From Clostridiales bacterium (GTDB lineage: Bacteria; Bacillota; Clostridia; Oscillospirales; Oscillospiraceae): a stretch of 33,587 nucleotides of DNA. Where the stretch lies: positions 1 through 33,587 of the forward strand of contig JALFVN010000057.1 in the NCBI GenBank assembly GCA_022787565.1, in the 5' to 3' direction. A model generated the notes under the pieces. The model did no database searches, was not told where the DNA came from, and saw only the letters and a program-made list of their open reading frames with translations. Of this stretch, positions 6,910 to 14,923 are shown piece after piece. How positions within the stretch are numbered: the first letter of the stretch is position 1; the number at the start of each line of letters is the position of its first letter. The position numbers and the translations under genes were made by a program.

Positions 6910-9279
6910 TTATTCCCTGCTCATGTGCTGTGCCGCCGCGCGGAGCATGAGTTTTTTTGTCCCTGTCTTATCAAAATTGATCTCGATGAGAAAATCCCCG
7001 CCCATGGGCGTCATTTTGGTGATGCAGCCCGGGCCGAAGGCCTTATGGTTTACTCTGTCCCCTACGCTGAAGGAAACACCGGCCTGCACAGTGGGGGCCT
7101 TTGGCCGGGGTGCGGATACGCCATACTGCTGTCTTTCCGGCCCGCGTCTGGCAAAGCCCAGCTCATCCCGCCGGTCATGGAAGCCATAGCCCTTGGGGAT
7201 ATTTTTCTTCTCAATGTCCTCCTCAGGAATCTCGTCCACAAAACGGGAGACCCGGTTGGCGGTGGTGCGGCCAAAAAGCATACGCTGCCGGGCGCAGACC
7301 AGGTGGAGGCGGTACATTGCCCGGGTAATGGCCACATAGCAGAGTCTGCGTTCCTCTTCCATCTCCCCCGGCTCGCCGATGGCCCGGATACCGGGAAAAA
7401 TGCTCTCCTCCATGCCCACAATGAACACCGTGGGAAATTCCAGCCCCTTGGCGCTGTGCATGGTCATCATCACAACGCAGTCCGCTTCCTTATCGTAGTT
7501 GTCCAAATCGGTATACAGCGCCACATCCGCCAGAAAGCCCTCCAGGCTGCTGTCGCCGGACTCTTTCATGTAAGTAATGATGCTGGTTTTCAGCTCACGG
7601 ACGTTTTCGGCTCTGGCGTCGTCCTCGGTGGTGTTTTTCTCCTCAAGGGCGCGGAGATAGCCGGTTTTGTCCAGCAGCTCGTCCAAAAGCTCGTCGGGAG
7701 GAAGCTTTTCCGCCTGGGCGTGCAGCTCTTTGATCGTGGAGGCAAACTGCCGCATCTTGATTGCGGGCCGCTGCAGCTCCGGGTAGGAATCCGCGTGGCT
7801 CACCACCTCGAACAGGCTCAGCCGCTCCTGAGCGGCGATCTGTTGAGCGAGCTCCACGCTTCTGGCCCCGATGCCCCGGGGCGGGTTGTTGATGATCCGC
7901 ACCAGCCGCAGATCGTCCGCGGGAGACGCGATCACATTCAGATAGGCCAGCACGTCCTTGACCTCAGCCCGGTCAAAGAACCTTGTTCCGCCGATAATGC
8001 GGTAGGGTATGCCGTTTCGTTTGAAGGCGTATTCCAGCTGGTTGGACTGGGCGTTCATCCGGTAGAGCACCGCGTGGTCCCGCCAGTTGGCGCCCCGGCC
8101 GTATTCGCCCATGATCTGGGAGGCCACATACTGGGCCTCGTCATGCTCGTTATCGGCCACATAGAGCTTCAGCTGCTCGCCCCGGTCCCTGTTGGTCCAG
8201 AGCTCCTTGCCCTTACGGCCCTGATTGTTGCGGATAACGGCGTTGGCCGCGTCCAGAATATGTCCGGTGCTGCGGTAGTTCTGCTCCAGGCGGATAGTAC
8301 GGCAGTTTTTATACTCACTCTCAAAGGAGAGGATGTTCTCAATGGTAGCGCCCCGGAATTTATAGATGCTCTGGTCATCGTCGCCCACTACGCAGATGTT
8401 GCCCCAGCCGCCGGCCAGCAGGGAGGCCAGCAGGTATTGCAGGTGGTTTGTGTCCTGATACTCGTCGATCAGCACATACTGGAAGCGGCGCTGCCAGTAT
8501 CCGCAGACCTCGTCGTTCTCCTGCAGGAGCTTTACCGTGAAGGAGATCAGATCGTCAAAATCCATGGCCCCGGCAGCAAACATCCGGCGCATGTATTCGC
8601 TGTAGATCTCCCCGATTCTGATCCGGCGCAAATCGCCGCTCGTCCGGGCCTGACGCAGGTACTCCGTGGCAGAAAGCTGCGCGTCCTTTGCGCGGCTGAT
8701 CTCCGCGAGCATGACCTTGGGGGCAAAGGTTTTCTCGTCCAGATCCATGTCCTTGATGATGTGCTTCATCAGGCTCTGGCTGTCGGAAGTGTCGTAGATG
8801 GTGAAGTTTGATGGGAAGCCCAGCTTCTCCGCGTCCCGGCGCAGGATACGCACGCAGGCGGAGTGAAAGGTGCAGGCCCAGATATCGTTTGCGCTCTCCC
8901 CCAGCATACGCTCCAGCCGCTGCTTCAGCTCTCCGGCGGCCTTGTTGGTAAAGGTGATGGCGAGGATGCGCCAGGGCGCCACCGGGTCCAGCGCCGCGAT
9001 GCGCTGTGCCTCCTCCCCGCCCCGGCGGAGGATAGAAAGCTTCTCCCCGTCCGCGTCGGCGGGCAGCTCGTCGCTGTCTCCGGCCTTGCCATATTTCAGC
9101 AAATTGGCAATGCGGTTGATGAGCACCGTGGTCTTGCCGCTGCCCGCTCCCGCCAGGATCAGCAGGGGGCCTTCCGTGGCCATGACCGCCTGAAGCTGCA
9201 TGTTATTCAGATGTTTAAAATCAGCGCGGACCACATTGCGGCGCGCTTCAAGGTAATTTTGTTCAAATTCAGTCATCAT
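6910..9279 (-). CDS. pcrA: UvrD/PcrA-type ATP-dependent DNA helicase
   Basis: A superfamily 1 3'-5' DNA helicase of about 789 residues, for repair and replication-fork maintenance. Motifs are present: MQLQAV Q-motif region, Walker A AGAGSGKTT (43-51), TFTNKAA, DEYQDTN, VVGDDDQSIYKFRGA, EQNYRST, TMHSAKGLEF and VAITRA. The C-terminal end has the VGDRVNHKAFGPG module that in PcrA contacts RNA polymerase. About 35 extra residues (roughly 63-97) sit between Walker A and motif Ia. Starts at 9279 or 9276 (ATGATG) are preferred over an ATG at 9366, because the promoter at 9287-9315 lies downstream of 9366 and the extra residues are not family-like. No Shine-Dalgarno is visible, which suggests a leaderless message. 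Confidence 0.95.
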   Translation of the reverse strand: MMTEFEQNYLEARRNVVRADFKHLNNMQLQAVMATEGPLLILAGAGSGKTTVLINRIANLLKYGKAGDSDELPADADGEKLSILRRGGEEAQRIAALDPVAPWRILAITFTNKAAGELKQRLERMLGESANDIWACTFHSACVRILRRDAEKLGFPSNFTIYDTSDSQSLMKHIIKDMDLDEKTFAPKVMLAEISRAKDAQLSATEYLRQARTSGDLRRIRIGEIYSEYMRRMFAAGAMDFDDLISFTVKLLQENDEVCGYWQRRFQYVLIDEYQDTNHLQYLLASLLAGGWGNICVVGDDDQSIYKFRGATIENILSFESEYKNCRTIRLEQNYRSTGHILDAANAVIRNNQGRKGKELWTNRDRGEQLKLYVADNEHDEAQYVASQIMGEYGRGANWRDHAVLYRMNAQSNQLEYAFKRNGIPYRIIGGTRFFDRAEVKDVLAYLNVIASPADDLRLVRIINNPPRGIGARSVELAQQIAAQERLSLFEVVSHADSYPELQRPAIKMRQFASTIKELHAQAEKLPPDELLDELLDKTGYLRALEEKNTTEDDARAENVRELKTSIITYMKESGDSSLEGFLADVALYTDLDNYDKEADCVVMMTMHSAKGLEFPTVFIVGMEESIFPGIRAIGEPGEMEEERRLCYVAITRAMYRLHLVCARQRMLFGRTTANRVSRFVDEIPEEDIEKKNIPKGYGFHDRRDELGFARRGPERQQYGVSAPRPKAPTVQAGVSFSVGDRVNHKAFGPGCITKMTPMGGDFLIEINFDKTGTKKLMLRAAAQHMSRE

Positions 9280-9286
9280 GGCGACA

Positions 9287-9315
9287 ATTTTAGCACAAAG
9301 CCCCCCGATTAACAA
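9287..9315 (-). promoter_or_regulatory. Sigma-A promoter of pcrA, nearly leaderless
   Basis: On the minus strand TTGTTA (9315-9310) and TAAAAT (9292-9287) are spaced by 17 bases. The expected start of transcription is at about 9280-9279, which is the A of the first ATG of pcrA. It is divergent to, and 14 bases from, the response-regulator promoter. Confidence 0.6.
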
Positions 9316-9328
9316 GGCGCAAATTAAG

Positions 9329-9357
9329 TTGAAAAAATGCTTTTGCTGTGATACTGT
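9329..9357 (+). promoter_or_regulatory. Sigma-A promoter of the response-regulator gene
   Basis: TTGAAA (9329-9334), a 17-base spacer and TACTGT (9352-9357), with a TGA extended -10 directly in front. It lies 25 bases before the ATG at 9382, which also has an AAGAGGTG ribosome site. Confidence 0.6.
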
Positions 9358-9381
9358 TTTGTGCAAAAGAGGTGATTATCC

Positions 9382-10038
9382 ATGAAAACCATCGCGGTGA
9401 TCGACGACGATGTTTATATAGGCGACCTTTTACAGGAGCTGCTCTGCCGGGAGGGCTACCGGGTCCTTCGTGCCTATTCCGGGACCGAGGCGCTGCTGCT
9501 CTTAAAGCAGGAGAAGGCAGACCTGATCCTGCTGGATCTGATGCTGCCCGGACTCTCCGGTGAGGAGCTGCTGCCCCGTCTGGAAGCTACGCCGGTGATT
9601 GTCCTTTCCGCCAAAAGCGACGTGCAGGGTAAAGTGCAGCTGCTTTTGGGTGGAGCGGCGGACTATATCACCAAGCCCTTTGACGCCGGGGAGCTGCTGG
9701 CCCGGGTGGCAGTCCAGCTGAGGAAATCTGCCGCCGGGCAGAGCGCCCGTCTGTCCTATGGCGAAATGGAGCTGGACTTAAGCTCCCATCAGCTCACAGT
9801 GGGTGCCGTTCCGGTAAAGCTGACCCGCACGGAATTTGCCATTTTGAAGCTTCTGATGCAGTCCCCCGCCCAGGTCATCGCCAAATCCGTGATTCTGGAC
9901 GGGATTAGCCTGGACACCCCCGACTGTACCGAAAGCTCGCTGAAAATTCACGTCAGCAACCTGCGCAAAAAGCTCCGGGATGCCGACGGGCAGGAGCATA
10001 TCGAGGCCGTCTGGGGCATCGGCTTCCGGCTTATTTGA
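9382..10038 (+). CDS. OmpR/PhoB-family response regulator
   Basis: A two-component DNA-binding regulator of 218 residues. The receiver domain (1-115) has the acidic pocket DDD (8-10), phospho-acceptor Asp52 in LLDLMLPG, the switch Ser76 and Lys98 in ITKPF. The winged-helix domain (about 125-218) has KLTRTEFAILKLLMQ, SLKIHVSNLRKKL and the terminal WGIGFRL of this family. ATG 9382 follows AAGAGGTG. The ABC ATPase, permease and histidine kinase genes follow in the same direction, so the partner kinase is almost certainly the one at 11873. Four phased direct repeats just after its stop codon are good candidates for its binding sites. The exact subgroup (BceR-, VanR- or PhoB-like) is not decided. 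Confidence 0.93.
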   Translation: MKTIAVIDDDVYIGDLLQELLCREGYRVLRAYSGTEALLLLKQEKADLILLDLMLPGLSGEELLPRLEATPVIVLSAKSDVQGKVQLLLGGAADYITKPFDAGELLARVAVQLRKSAAGQSARLSYGEMELDLSSHQLTVGAVPVKLTRTEFAILKLLMQSPAQVIAKSVILDGISLDTPDCTESSLKIHVSNLRKKLRDADGQEHIEAVWGIGFRLI

Positions 10039-10039
10039 T

Positions 10040-10096
10040 CTTTACCGAATCTTTACCCTTTTCTTTACCGCCCGCTTTACGCCCCGATGCTAAACT
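10040..10096 (+). promoter_or_regulatory. Four phased CTTTAC repeats and extended -10 before the ABC genes
   Basis: CTTTACC or CTTTACG occurs at 10040, 10051, 10063 and 10075, that is at steps of 11, 12 and 12 bases, on one face of the helix. It is followed by TGCTAAACT (10088-10096), an extended -10. The third repeat overlaps where a -35 would sit, as at promoters activated by OmpR-family regulators. The array starts two bases after the response-regulator stop codon. Binding is inference. Confidence 0.55.
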
Positions 10097-10127
10097 TTGG
10101 CCGTAGCAAACAAAAGGAGGCAATTTC

Positions 10128-11042
10128 ATGGACTACATACTGGAAACCCGGTCCCTGAGCAAGCAATACGGCCATTTCAAGGCCCTTGACGGCATGGATA
10201 TGCACATCCCCAAAGGGGCCATCTACGGTCTGGTGGGCAAAAACGGCGCAGGCAAGACCACGCTGATCCGTCTGATTTGCGGTCTGCAGGATCCAAGCAG
10301 CGGAAGCTTCACCCTGTACGGCACGGAAAACCGGGATAAGGCCATCGTCAGGGCCCGCCGCAGAATGGGCGCGGTGGTGGAGACCCCCTCCCTCTACCCG
10401 GACATGACGGCGGAGGACAATCTGAAAATGCAATACCGGGTCCTGGGTCTCCCTTCCTTTGAAGGGATCGGGGCGCTTTTAAGCCTGGTGGGTCTGGAGA
10501 ACACGGGCAGGAAAAAGGCCCGCAACTTCTCCCTGGGCATGAAGCAGCGGCTGGGTATTGCCGTAGCTCTCGCGGGCGATCCGGACTTTCTGGTGCTGGA
10601 TGAGCCGGTGAACGGCCTTGACCCCCAGGGCATCATCGAGATCCGGGAGCTGATTTTGAAGCTGAACCGGGAAAGGCAGATCAGCGTTCTCATCTCCAGC
10701 CACCTTCTGGACGAGCTGTCCCGTCTGGCTACCCACTACGGCTTTATCGACAGCGGACACATGGTCAGGGAGATCAGCGCGGCGGAGCTGGACACCGTCT
10801 GCCGGAAATGCGTGCGCCTTGTGGTGTCCGACGTGAAGCCTCTGGGCCGGGTACTGGACAGCATGGGCATCGAATACAACATTCTCTCCCCCACCCAGGC
10901 GGACGTCTTTGCCAGGGTAAATCTCAGCGGTCTGGTGAACGCCCTTGCCAAAGAGGACTGCGAGCTGATCGCCGCTCAGGAGCGGGACGAAAGCCTGGAA
11001 AGTTATTATGTAAACCTTGTAGGAGGTGCCCGCCATGACTAA
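10128..11042 (+). CDS. ABC transporter ATP-binding protein
   Basis: The nucleotide-binding subunit (304 residues) of an ABC-2 type exporter, working with the permease encoded just downstream. Walker A is GKNGAGKT (37-44), the signature FSLGMKQRLG (134-143) and Walker B FLVLDEP (154-160), followed by the D-loop GLD and the switch His in ISSHLLDEL. The N-terminal domain resembles BcrA/lantibiotic-immunity ATPases; about 75 extra C-terminal residues follow. AAAGGAGG precedes ATG 10128. Its stop codon overlaps the permease start by eight bases, so the two are translationally coupled. With the flanking two-component genes the likely role is defence against a cell-envelope-active peptide or antibiotic; substrate not identifiable. 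Confidence 0.9.
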   Translation: MDYILETRSLSKQYGHFKALDGMDMHIPKGAIYGLVGKNGAGKTTLIRLICGLQDPSSGSFTLYGTENRDKAIVRARRRMGAVVETPSLYPDMTAEDNLKMQYRVLGLPSFEGIGALLSLVGLENTGRKKARNFSLGMKQRLGIAVALAGDPDFLVLDEPVNGLDPQGIIEIRELILKLNRERQISVLISSHLLDELSRLATHYGFIDSGHMVREISAAELDTVCRKCVRLVVSDVKPLGRVLDSMGIEYNILSPTQADVFARVNLSGLVNALAKEDCELIAAQERDESLESYYVNLVGGARHD

Positions 11043-11871
11043 GCTGCTCTCCGCCGGGTGTTACCGGCTGTTCAAAAGCCGTGTTTTCTGGATCATGCTG
11101 GTGATCTGTATACTTCTTCAGGTACTTGTATGCGTGGATAATTTCCGTTATGAGCGGGAAAGGCCGGAAAATACAGTAATTTTAGACGATATTGTCTTTT
11201 CCATCGTCCCTGCCATCGGTTTTATCTCCTCGGCGCTGATCAGTCTGCTTCTTGGCGAGGAATACAGTGACGGCGTGATGAGAAACAAGCTGACCGTCGG
11301 CCATCGGCGTTCCGATATATACTTTGCCAATCTGATTGTCTGTACCGCAGGCTCTTTTATCATGCTGGCCGCGCTGTTTCTTAGCGGCGGGCTTTTGGGC
11401 TTTGCCCTTTTCGGCGGCTTCACCTATGACGCCGGTACAGTTCTCTGGCTTGTCCTGTGCTGTTTTCTGCTGACGGCAGCGCTTTCGTCGATTGATGTTC
11501 TGGTCGTGATGTGCTGCCAGAACAAAGCTGTGGCTGCTGTTCTTTCTCTTGCTCTTGTACTGGTCATGCTTTTTGCCGGTTCTTATCTGGACAGCGTTCT
11601 CAACGAGCCGGAAATGCAGTACGGCGCCATGGTCGTGCATGAAGACGGCGTCATGGAGTTTGTGGACCCTGCTCCCAATCCCCACTATGTCAGCGGCATG
11701 ACCCGAACCGTCATGGCTATTACAGAAGACATCATCCCCATGGGTCAGGCGATACAGATCAACAATTTTGCCCTGGAGCGCAGCGCCCGCTGGCCGCTGC
11801 TGTCCATTGCTCTGTTTACCGCAGTCTCCGCGTTGGGATACGCAATATTCAAAAAGAAGGACATAAAATAA
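11035..11871 (+). CDS. ABC-2 type permease
   Basis: A 278-residue membrane subunit with six hydrophobic segments (about 15-35, 65-85, 105-130, 140-180 as two, and 250-272). The loop after the second segment, GEEYSDGVMRNKLTVGH, is typical of BcrB/NatB-like ABC-2 permeases. ATG 11035 is chosen because AGGAGGTG (11021-11028) lies at the right distance; this start lies inside the end of the ATPase gene. A histidine kinase follows after one base. It would form the membrane channel of the exporter; a large loop at about 190-235 faces one side of the membrane and could take part in ligand sensing. Confidence 0.88.
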   Translation: MTKLLSAGCYRLFKSRVFWIMLVICILLQVLVCVDNFRYERERPENTVILDDIVFSIVPAIGFISSALISLLLGEEYSDGVMRNKLTVGHRRSDIYFANLIVCTAGSFIMLAALFLSGGLLGFALFGGFTYDAGTVLWLVLCCFLLTAALSSIDVLVVMCCQNKAVAAVLSLALVLVMLFAGSYLDSVLNEPEMQYGAMVVHEDGVMEFVDPAPNPHYVSGMTRTVMAITEDIIPMGQAIQINNFALERSARWPLLSIALFTAVSALGYAIFKKKDIK

Positions 11872-11872
11872 C

Positions 11873-12760
11873 ATGGAAATCTGGGTCTGGGTTGTTTTCT
11901 GCGCGATGGCCGTTCTCATCGCCGCGCTTATCCTGAAAATACACCTGCTGAGGAAGTCGGCAGCTGAGATCAGCCGCGCCTTTGAAGACAGGCTCAGCCA
12001 GAACACCAACACCCTGATCGACATTTCCAGCCGTGACCGCTGTATGCGGAGCCTTGCCGCTGACATCAACCGGCAGCTCCGCCTGCTGCGGCAGGAGCGG
12101 CAGCGTTATCAGCAGGGAGACGCGGAGCTGAAAGCGGCGGTGACCAACATCTCTCACGATCTGCGCACCCCCCTCACCGCCATCTGCGGTTACCTTGAGC
12201 TTTTGGCCCGGGAGGACTGCTCCGATGAGGCACGCCGTTATCTGGACATCATCCGGGGCCGTGCCGATTCCCTGCGGGAACTCACCGGGGAGCTTTTCCG
12301 TTACTCGGTGATCGTCTCCGAAGAGAAGGAGCCGGCGCTTGAGCCCATCAGTCTGAACACCGCGCTGGAGGAGGCTCTTGCCTCCGCCTATACCTCCCTG
12401 TCCGCCGCCGGCATTAGCCCCTGTATACACATCTGCGAAGAAAAAGTGATCCGGCAGCTGGATAAGCATCTTCTTTCCCGGATTTTGGGAAACATCCTCT
12501 CCAACGCCGCCAAATACAGCGACGGAGATCTGGAGATCACCCTTGCGAAAAACGGGGAGATGCGCTTCAGAAACAGTGCCTCCCGTCTGGATAAGCTGCA
12601 AACGGAAAAGCTCTTTGACCGTTTCTACACGGTGGAGGCCGCACGGCGCTCCACCGGTCTGGGCCTGTCCATTGCGAAAGAATTGACCGGGCGCATGGGC
12701 GGGAGCATCCGGGCCGATCACGAAAACGGCAGTCTTACGGTAAGCCTGAGCTTTCCTTAA
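11873..12760 (+). CDS. Sensor histidine kinase
   Basis: A 295-residue kinase with one N-terminal membrane segment (about 4-24), no extracellular sensor domain, a short helical linker, the dimerisation/phosphoacceptor box NISHDLRTPL (93-102, His95) and a GHKL ATPase domain with an N box around SRILGNILSNAAKY (about 202-215), FDRFYTV and TGLGLSIAKEL. It starts one base after the permease stop and has AAGGA upstream. Kinases lacking a sensor domain next to ABC exporters often read the transporter state in the membrane, as in BceS-like systems; this is inference. The likely partner is the response regulator at 9382. Confidence 0.92.
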   Translation: MEIWVWVVFCAMAVLIAALILKIHLLRKSAAEISRAFEDRLSQNTNTLIDISSRDRCMRSLAADINRQLRLLRQERQRYQQGDAELKAAVTNISHDLRTPLTAICGYLELLAREDCSDEARRYLDIIRGRADSLRELTGELFRYSVIVSEEKEPALEPISLNTALEEALASAYTSLSAAGISPCIHICEEKVIRQLDKHLLSRILGNILSNAAKYSDGDLEITLAKNGEMRFRNSASRLDKLQTEKLFDRFYTVEAARRSTGLGLSIAKELTGRMGGSIRADHENGSLTVSLSFP

Positions 12761-12782
12761 ACAAATCCTAAACTTCCGCCTG

Positions 12783-12812
12783 CTGTTATCTTAATTTTCG
12801 TCTGTGTATAAT
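12783..12812 (+). promoter_or_regulatory. Promoter of the glycosyltransferase gene
   Basis: A perfect TATAAT (12807-12812) is preceded by CTGTTA (12783-12788) at 18 bases. The -35 is only moderate. It lies 36 bases before the ATG at 12849 and gives the glycosyltransferase its own transcription start after the kinase gene. Confidence 0.5.
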
Positions 12813-12848
12813 CATGGCTGTAAAGCTCTTTACCAAGGAGGAACAGTC

Positions 12849-14114
12849 ATGAAACCCATTGAGCTGATCAATTTTCTCATCATCAGTCTGTTTTTTATCT
12901 GCTATTCCTATCAGTTTTTTTACATACCCGTTTCCCTCTTCAAAAAGCCGAAAGCCCACCTTGAACCAAAGCCCCATCGCTTTGCCGTGCTGATCGCGGC
13001 AAGGAATGAGCGCTCGGTGATCGGTGAGCTGATCGACAGCATCAATGCGCAGGATTATCCCGCGCATCTGATCAATATTTTCGTGATTGCGGACAATTGT
13101 ACGGACGACACCGCCCTGATCGCCCGAAGCCGCGGCGCGGTGGTCTATACCCGACGGGACCGTGTCCGTGTGGGCAAGGGCTACGCCCTGAATTTTCTGC
13201 TGGAAAGAATCGCCACGGACTATCCCGCCGGTACCTTCGACGCCTTTCTTGTGCTGGACGCGGACAACGTGATCGCCCCCAACTACATTACGGAGATGAA
13301 CAAGACCTTCTCCGACGGCTACGGCATCATCACCAGCTACCGCAATTCCAAAAACTACGGCGACAACTGGATCTCCGCAGGCTACGCCCTTTGGTTTCTG
13401 CGGGAGGCCCGGTATCTGAACAACGCCCGGATGCTGCTGGGCAGCAGCTGCGCCGTATCCGGCACGGGCTTTCTCTTCTCCGGAGAGATCCTTGCGCGCT
13501 GCGGCGGCTGGAACTTTTTCCTGCTGACAGAGGACATCGAGTTTAGCATTGACAACGTTGTCCGGGGCGAAAAAATCGGCTACTGCGGCACTGCGGTGCT
13601 GTACGATGAGCAGCCTACCAGCTTCCGTCAGTCCTGGCGGCAGCGGCTCCGCTGGTCCAGAGGCTATCTGCAGGTGTTCTCCCGCTACGGCGGCCGGCTG
13701 ATGCGGGGCATCTTCCGGGGCAGCTTCTCCTGCTACGACATGGCCATGAACATCATGCCTGCCGCCGTGCTCACCGGCTTGAGCGTTGCGGTGAACCTGT
13801 CCGCGGTCGCCGCGAATTTTGCCGTCGGCGGAGATCTGCGGATTCTGGGGCTCTCGGTGCTTCAGACGCTGGTAAACCTTTATATGACGCTGTTTGTCAT
13901 CGGCAGCATCACCACCATTACCGAATGGAAGCAGATCCACTGCTCCGCCGGGAAAAAGCTGCTCTACGCCCTGACCTTCCCGGTTTTCATGTTCACCTAT
14001 GTGCCCATCACCATTGCTTCCCTGTTTACCGACGTGCAGTGGCAGCCCATCTGCCATGAGCGCTGCCTGAATGTGAGCCAGATTACCCAGGTGTGCAAAA
14101 AGCGCGTCAGCTGA
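12849..14114 (+). CDS. Family 2 membrane glycosyltransferase
   Basis: A 421-residue processive-type GT2 enzyme that transfers sugars from nucleotide-sugar donors, probably for an extracellular polysaccharide. An N-terminal membrane segment (about 5-28) is followed by the GT-A domain with FAVLIAARNERSVI (45-58), the DxD-type LDADN (136-140), the TED motif (227-229, likely catalytic base) and QRLRW (265-269), the QxxRW signature of cellulose/hyaluronan-synthase-like enzymes. Hydrophobic segments near 300-330, 340-360 and 380-400 form the C-terminal membrane part. Start ATG 12849 has AAGGAGGAAC. Product not identifiable; the fourth gene in a row on this strand but with its own promoter. Confidence 0.9.
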   Translation: MKPIELINFLIISLFFICYSYQFFYIPVSLFKKPKAHLEPKPHRFAVLIAARNERSVIGELIDSINAQDYPAHLINIFVIADNCTDDTALIARSRGAVVYTRRDRVRVGKGYALNFLLERIATDYPAGTFDAFLVLDADNVIAPNYITEMNKTFSDGYGIITSYRNSKNYGDNWISAGYALWFLREARYLNNARMLLGSSCAVSGTGFLFSGEILARCGGWNFFLLTEDIEFSIDNVVRGEKIGYCGTAVLYDEQPTSFRQSWRQRLRWSRGYLQVFSRYGGRLMRGIFRGSFSCYDMAMNIMPAAVLTGLSVAVNLSAVAANFAVGGDLRILGLSVLQTLVNLYMTLFVIGSITTITEWKQIHCSAGKKLLYALTFPVFMFTYVPITIASLFTDVQWQPICHERCLNVSQITQVCKKRVS

Positions 14115-14120
14115 AAAGCA

Positions 14121-14151
14121 TGTCATCCTGAGAGAAGCGAAGGATCCCGTG
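14121..14151. repeat. Solo arm of the interspersed inverted-repeat element
   Basis: The first 28 bases match, with one mismatch, the arm found in the two full elements at 16504-16591 and 16619-16706 (it begins TGTCATCCTGAG and ends GAAGGATCCC). Only one arm is present. It lies seven bases after the glycosyltransferase stop, between two convergent genes. Confidence 0.8.
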
Positions 14152-14215
14152 AACCGGAGATTCAATCGCCTGATAAGGGGTACTTCTTTGCCATTGACGA
14201 TCGTAATTCCCTTAC

Positions 14216-14923
14216 TCAACGCAGTAATTCTCTCAGCTGCTCCACCGCTCTTCGTTCCAGCCGGGAGATCTGCACCTGGGAAACGTGCATCACCCTGGCG
14301 CAGCTCTGCTGGGTCATGCCGTGGTAGTAGCGCAGGGCCAGCACCTGCCTCTCCCGCTCCGGCAGCTTTTCCATGGCGGCGCGGAGGGCCACATGCTCCA
14401 CCATTTTTTCCTCCGCGCTGTAATCTCCCAGCACCAGCTCCAGCGTGAAGCCGTCCTCCCCGCTCTCCCGCTGGAGGCTCTCCGCCGGGCCGGTAGCGGT
14501 CTCCGCGAAGGCAATATCCTCCGGGCTTATTCCCGTTTCGCGGGAAAGCTCGGAAATGCTGGGCTCACGGCCTATTCTCTGCTCAAGCTGCATACGGGCG
14601 GCGCGGATTTGCGCCGCCTGTTCTTTTATGCCCCTGCTGACCTTTACCGCCCCGTCATCCCGGAGAAAACGGCGGATCTCCCCGGATATTTTGGGCACGG
14701 CGTAGGTGGAAAACCGGGTGCCGAAGCTCTCGTCAAAGCCCTCGATGGCCTTGAGAAAGCCCACGCAGCCCAGCTGATACAGGTCCTCCGGATCCACGCC
14801 CCGGCCGAAAAAGCGCCGGGCCACGCTCCAGATCAGGCCGGAGTTCTCCTCCACCAGCCTGCCGGCCGTCTCCCGGTCTCCCTTTTGCGCGCGGCGGATA
14901 TCGGAATAGAGCTGCCCGCTCAT
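14216..14923 (-). CDS. sigF: Forespore sigma factor SigF
   Basis: A 235-residue sporulation sigma factor of the SigB/F/G group. Region 2 is clear (DPEDLYQLGCVGFLKAIEGF, then FSTYAVPKISGEIRRFLRDD), region 3 (REPSISELSRETGISPEDI) and region 4 (LPERERQVLALRYYHGMTQQ followed by a helix-turn-helix). It is held inactive by the anti-sigma factor SpoIIAB until engulfment begins, then directs early forespore genes. The identity as SigF rather than SigG follows from its place as third gene of spoIIA; the start codon overlaps the spoIIAB stop by four bases (ATGA). No terminator is visible behind it; a repeat arm and the convergent glycosyltransferase follow. Confidence 0.95.
   Translation of the reverse strand: MSGQLYSDIRRAQKGDRETAGRLVEENSGLIWSVARRFFGRGVDPEDLYQLGCVGFLKAIEGFDESFGTRFSTYAVPKISGEIRRFLRDDGAVKVSRGIKEQAAQIRAARMQLEQRIGREPSISELSRETGISPEDIAFAETATGPAESLQRESGEDGFTLELVLGDYSAEEKMVEHVALRAAMEKLPERERQVLALRYYHGMTQQSCARVMHVSQVQISRLERRAVEQLRELLR

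Noticed and set aside
9277-9366. N-terminal extension of pcrA starting at 9366
   Set aside because: It would begin upstream of the best promoter, overlaps the divergent promoter and adds residues not seen in PcrA proteins.
12786-14219. 477-codon frame opposite the glycosyltransferase
   Set aside because: Antisense shadow; the glycosyltransferase motifs on the plus strand are unambiguous. Only its first codons, before the repeat, are mentioned as a weak observation.
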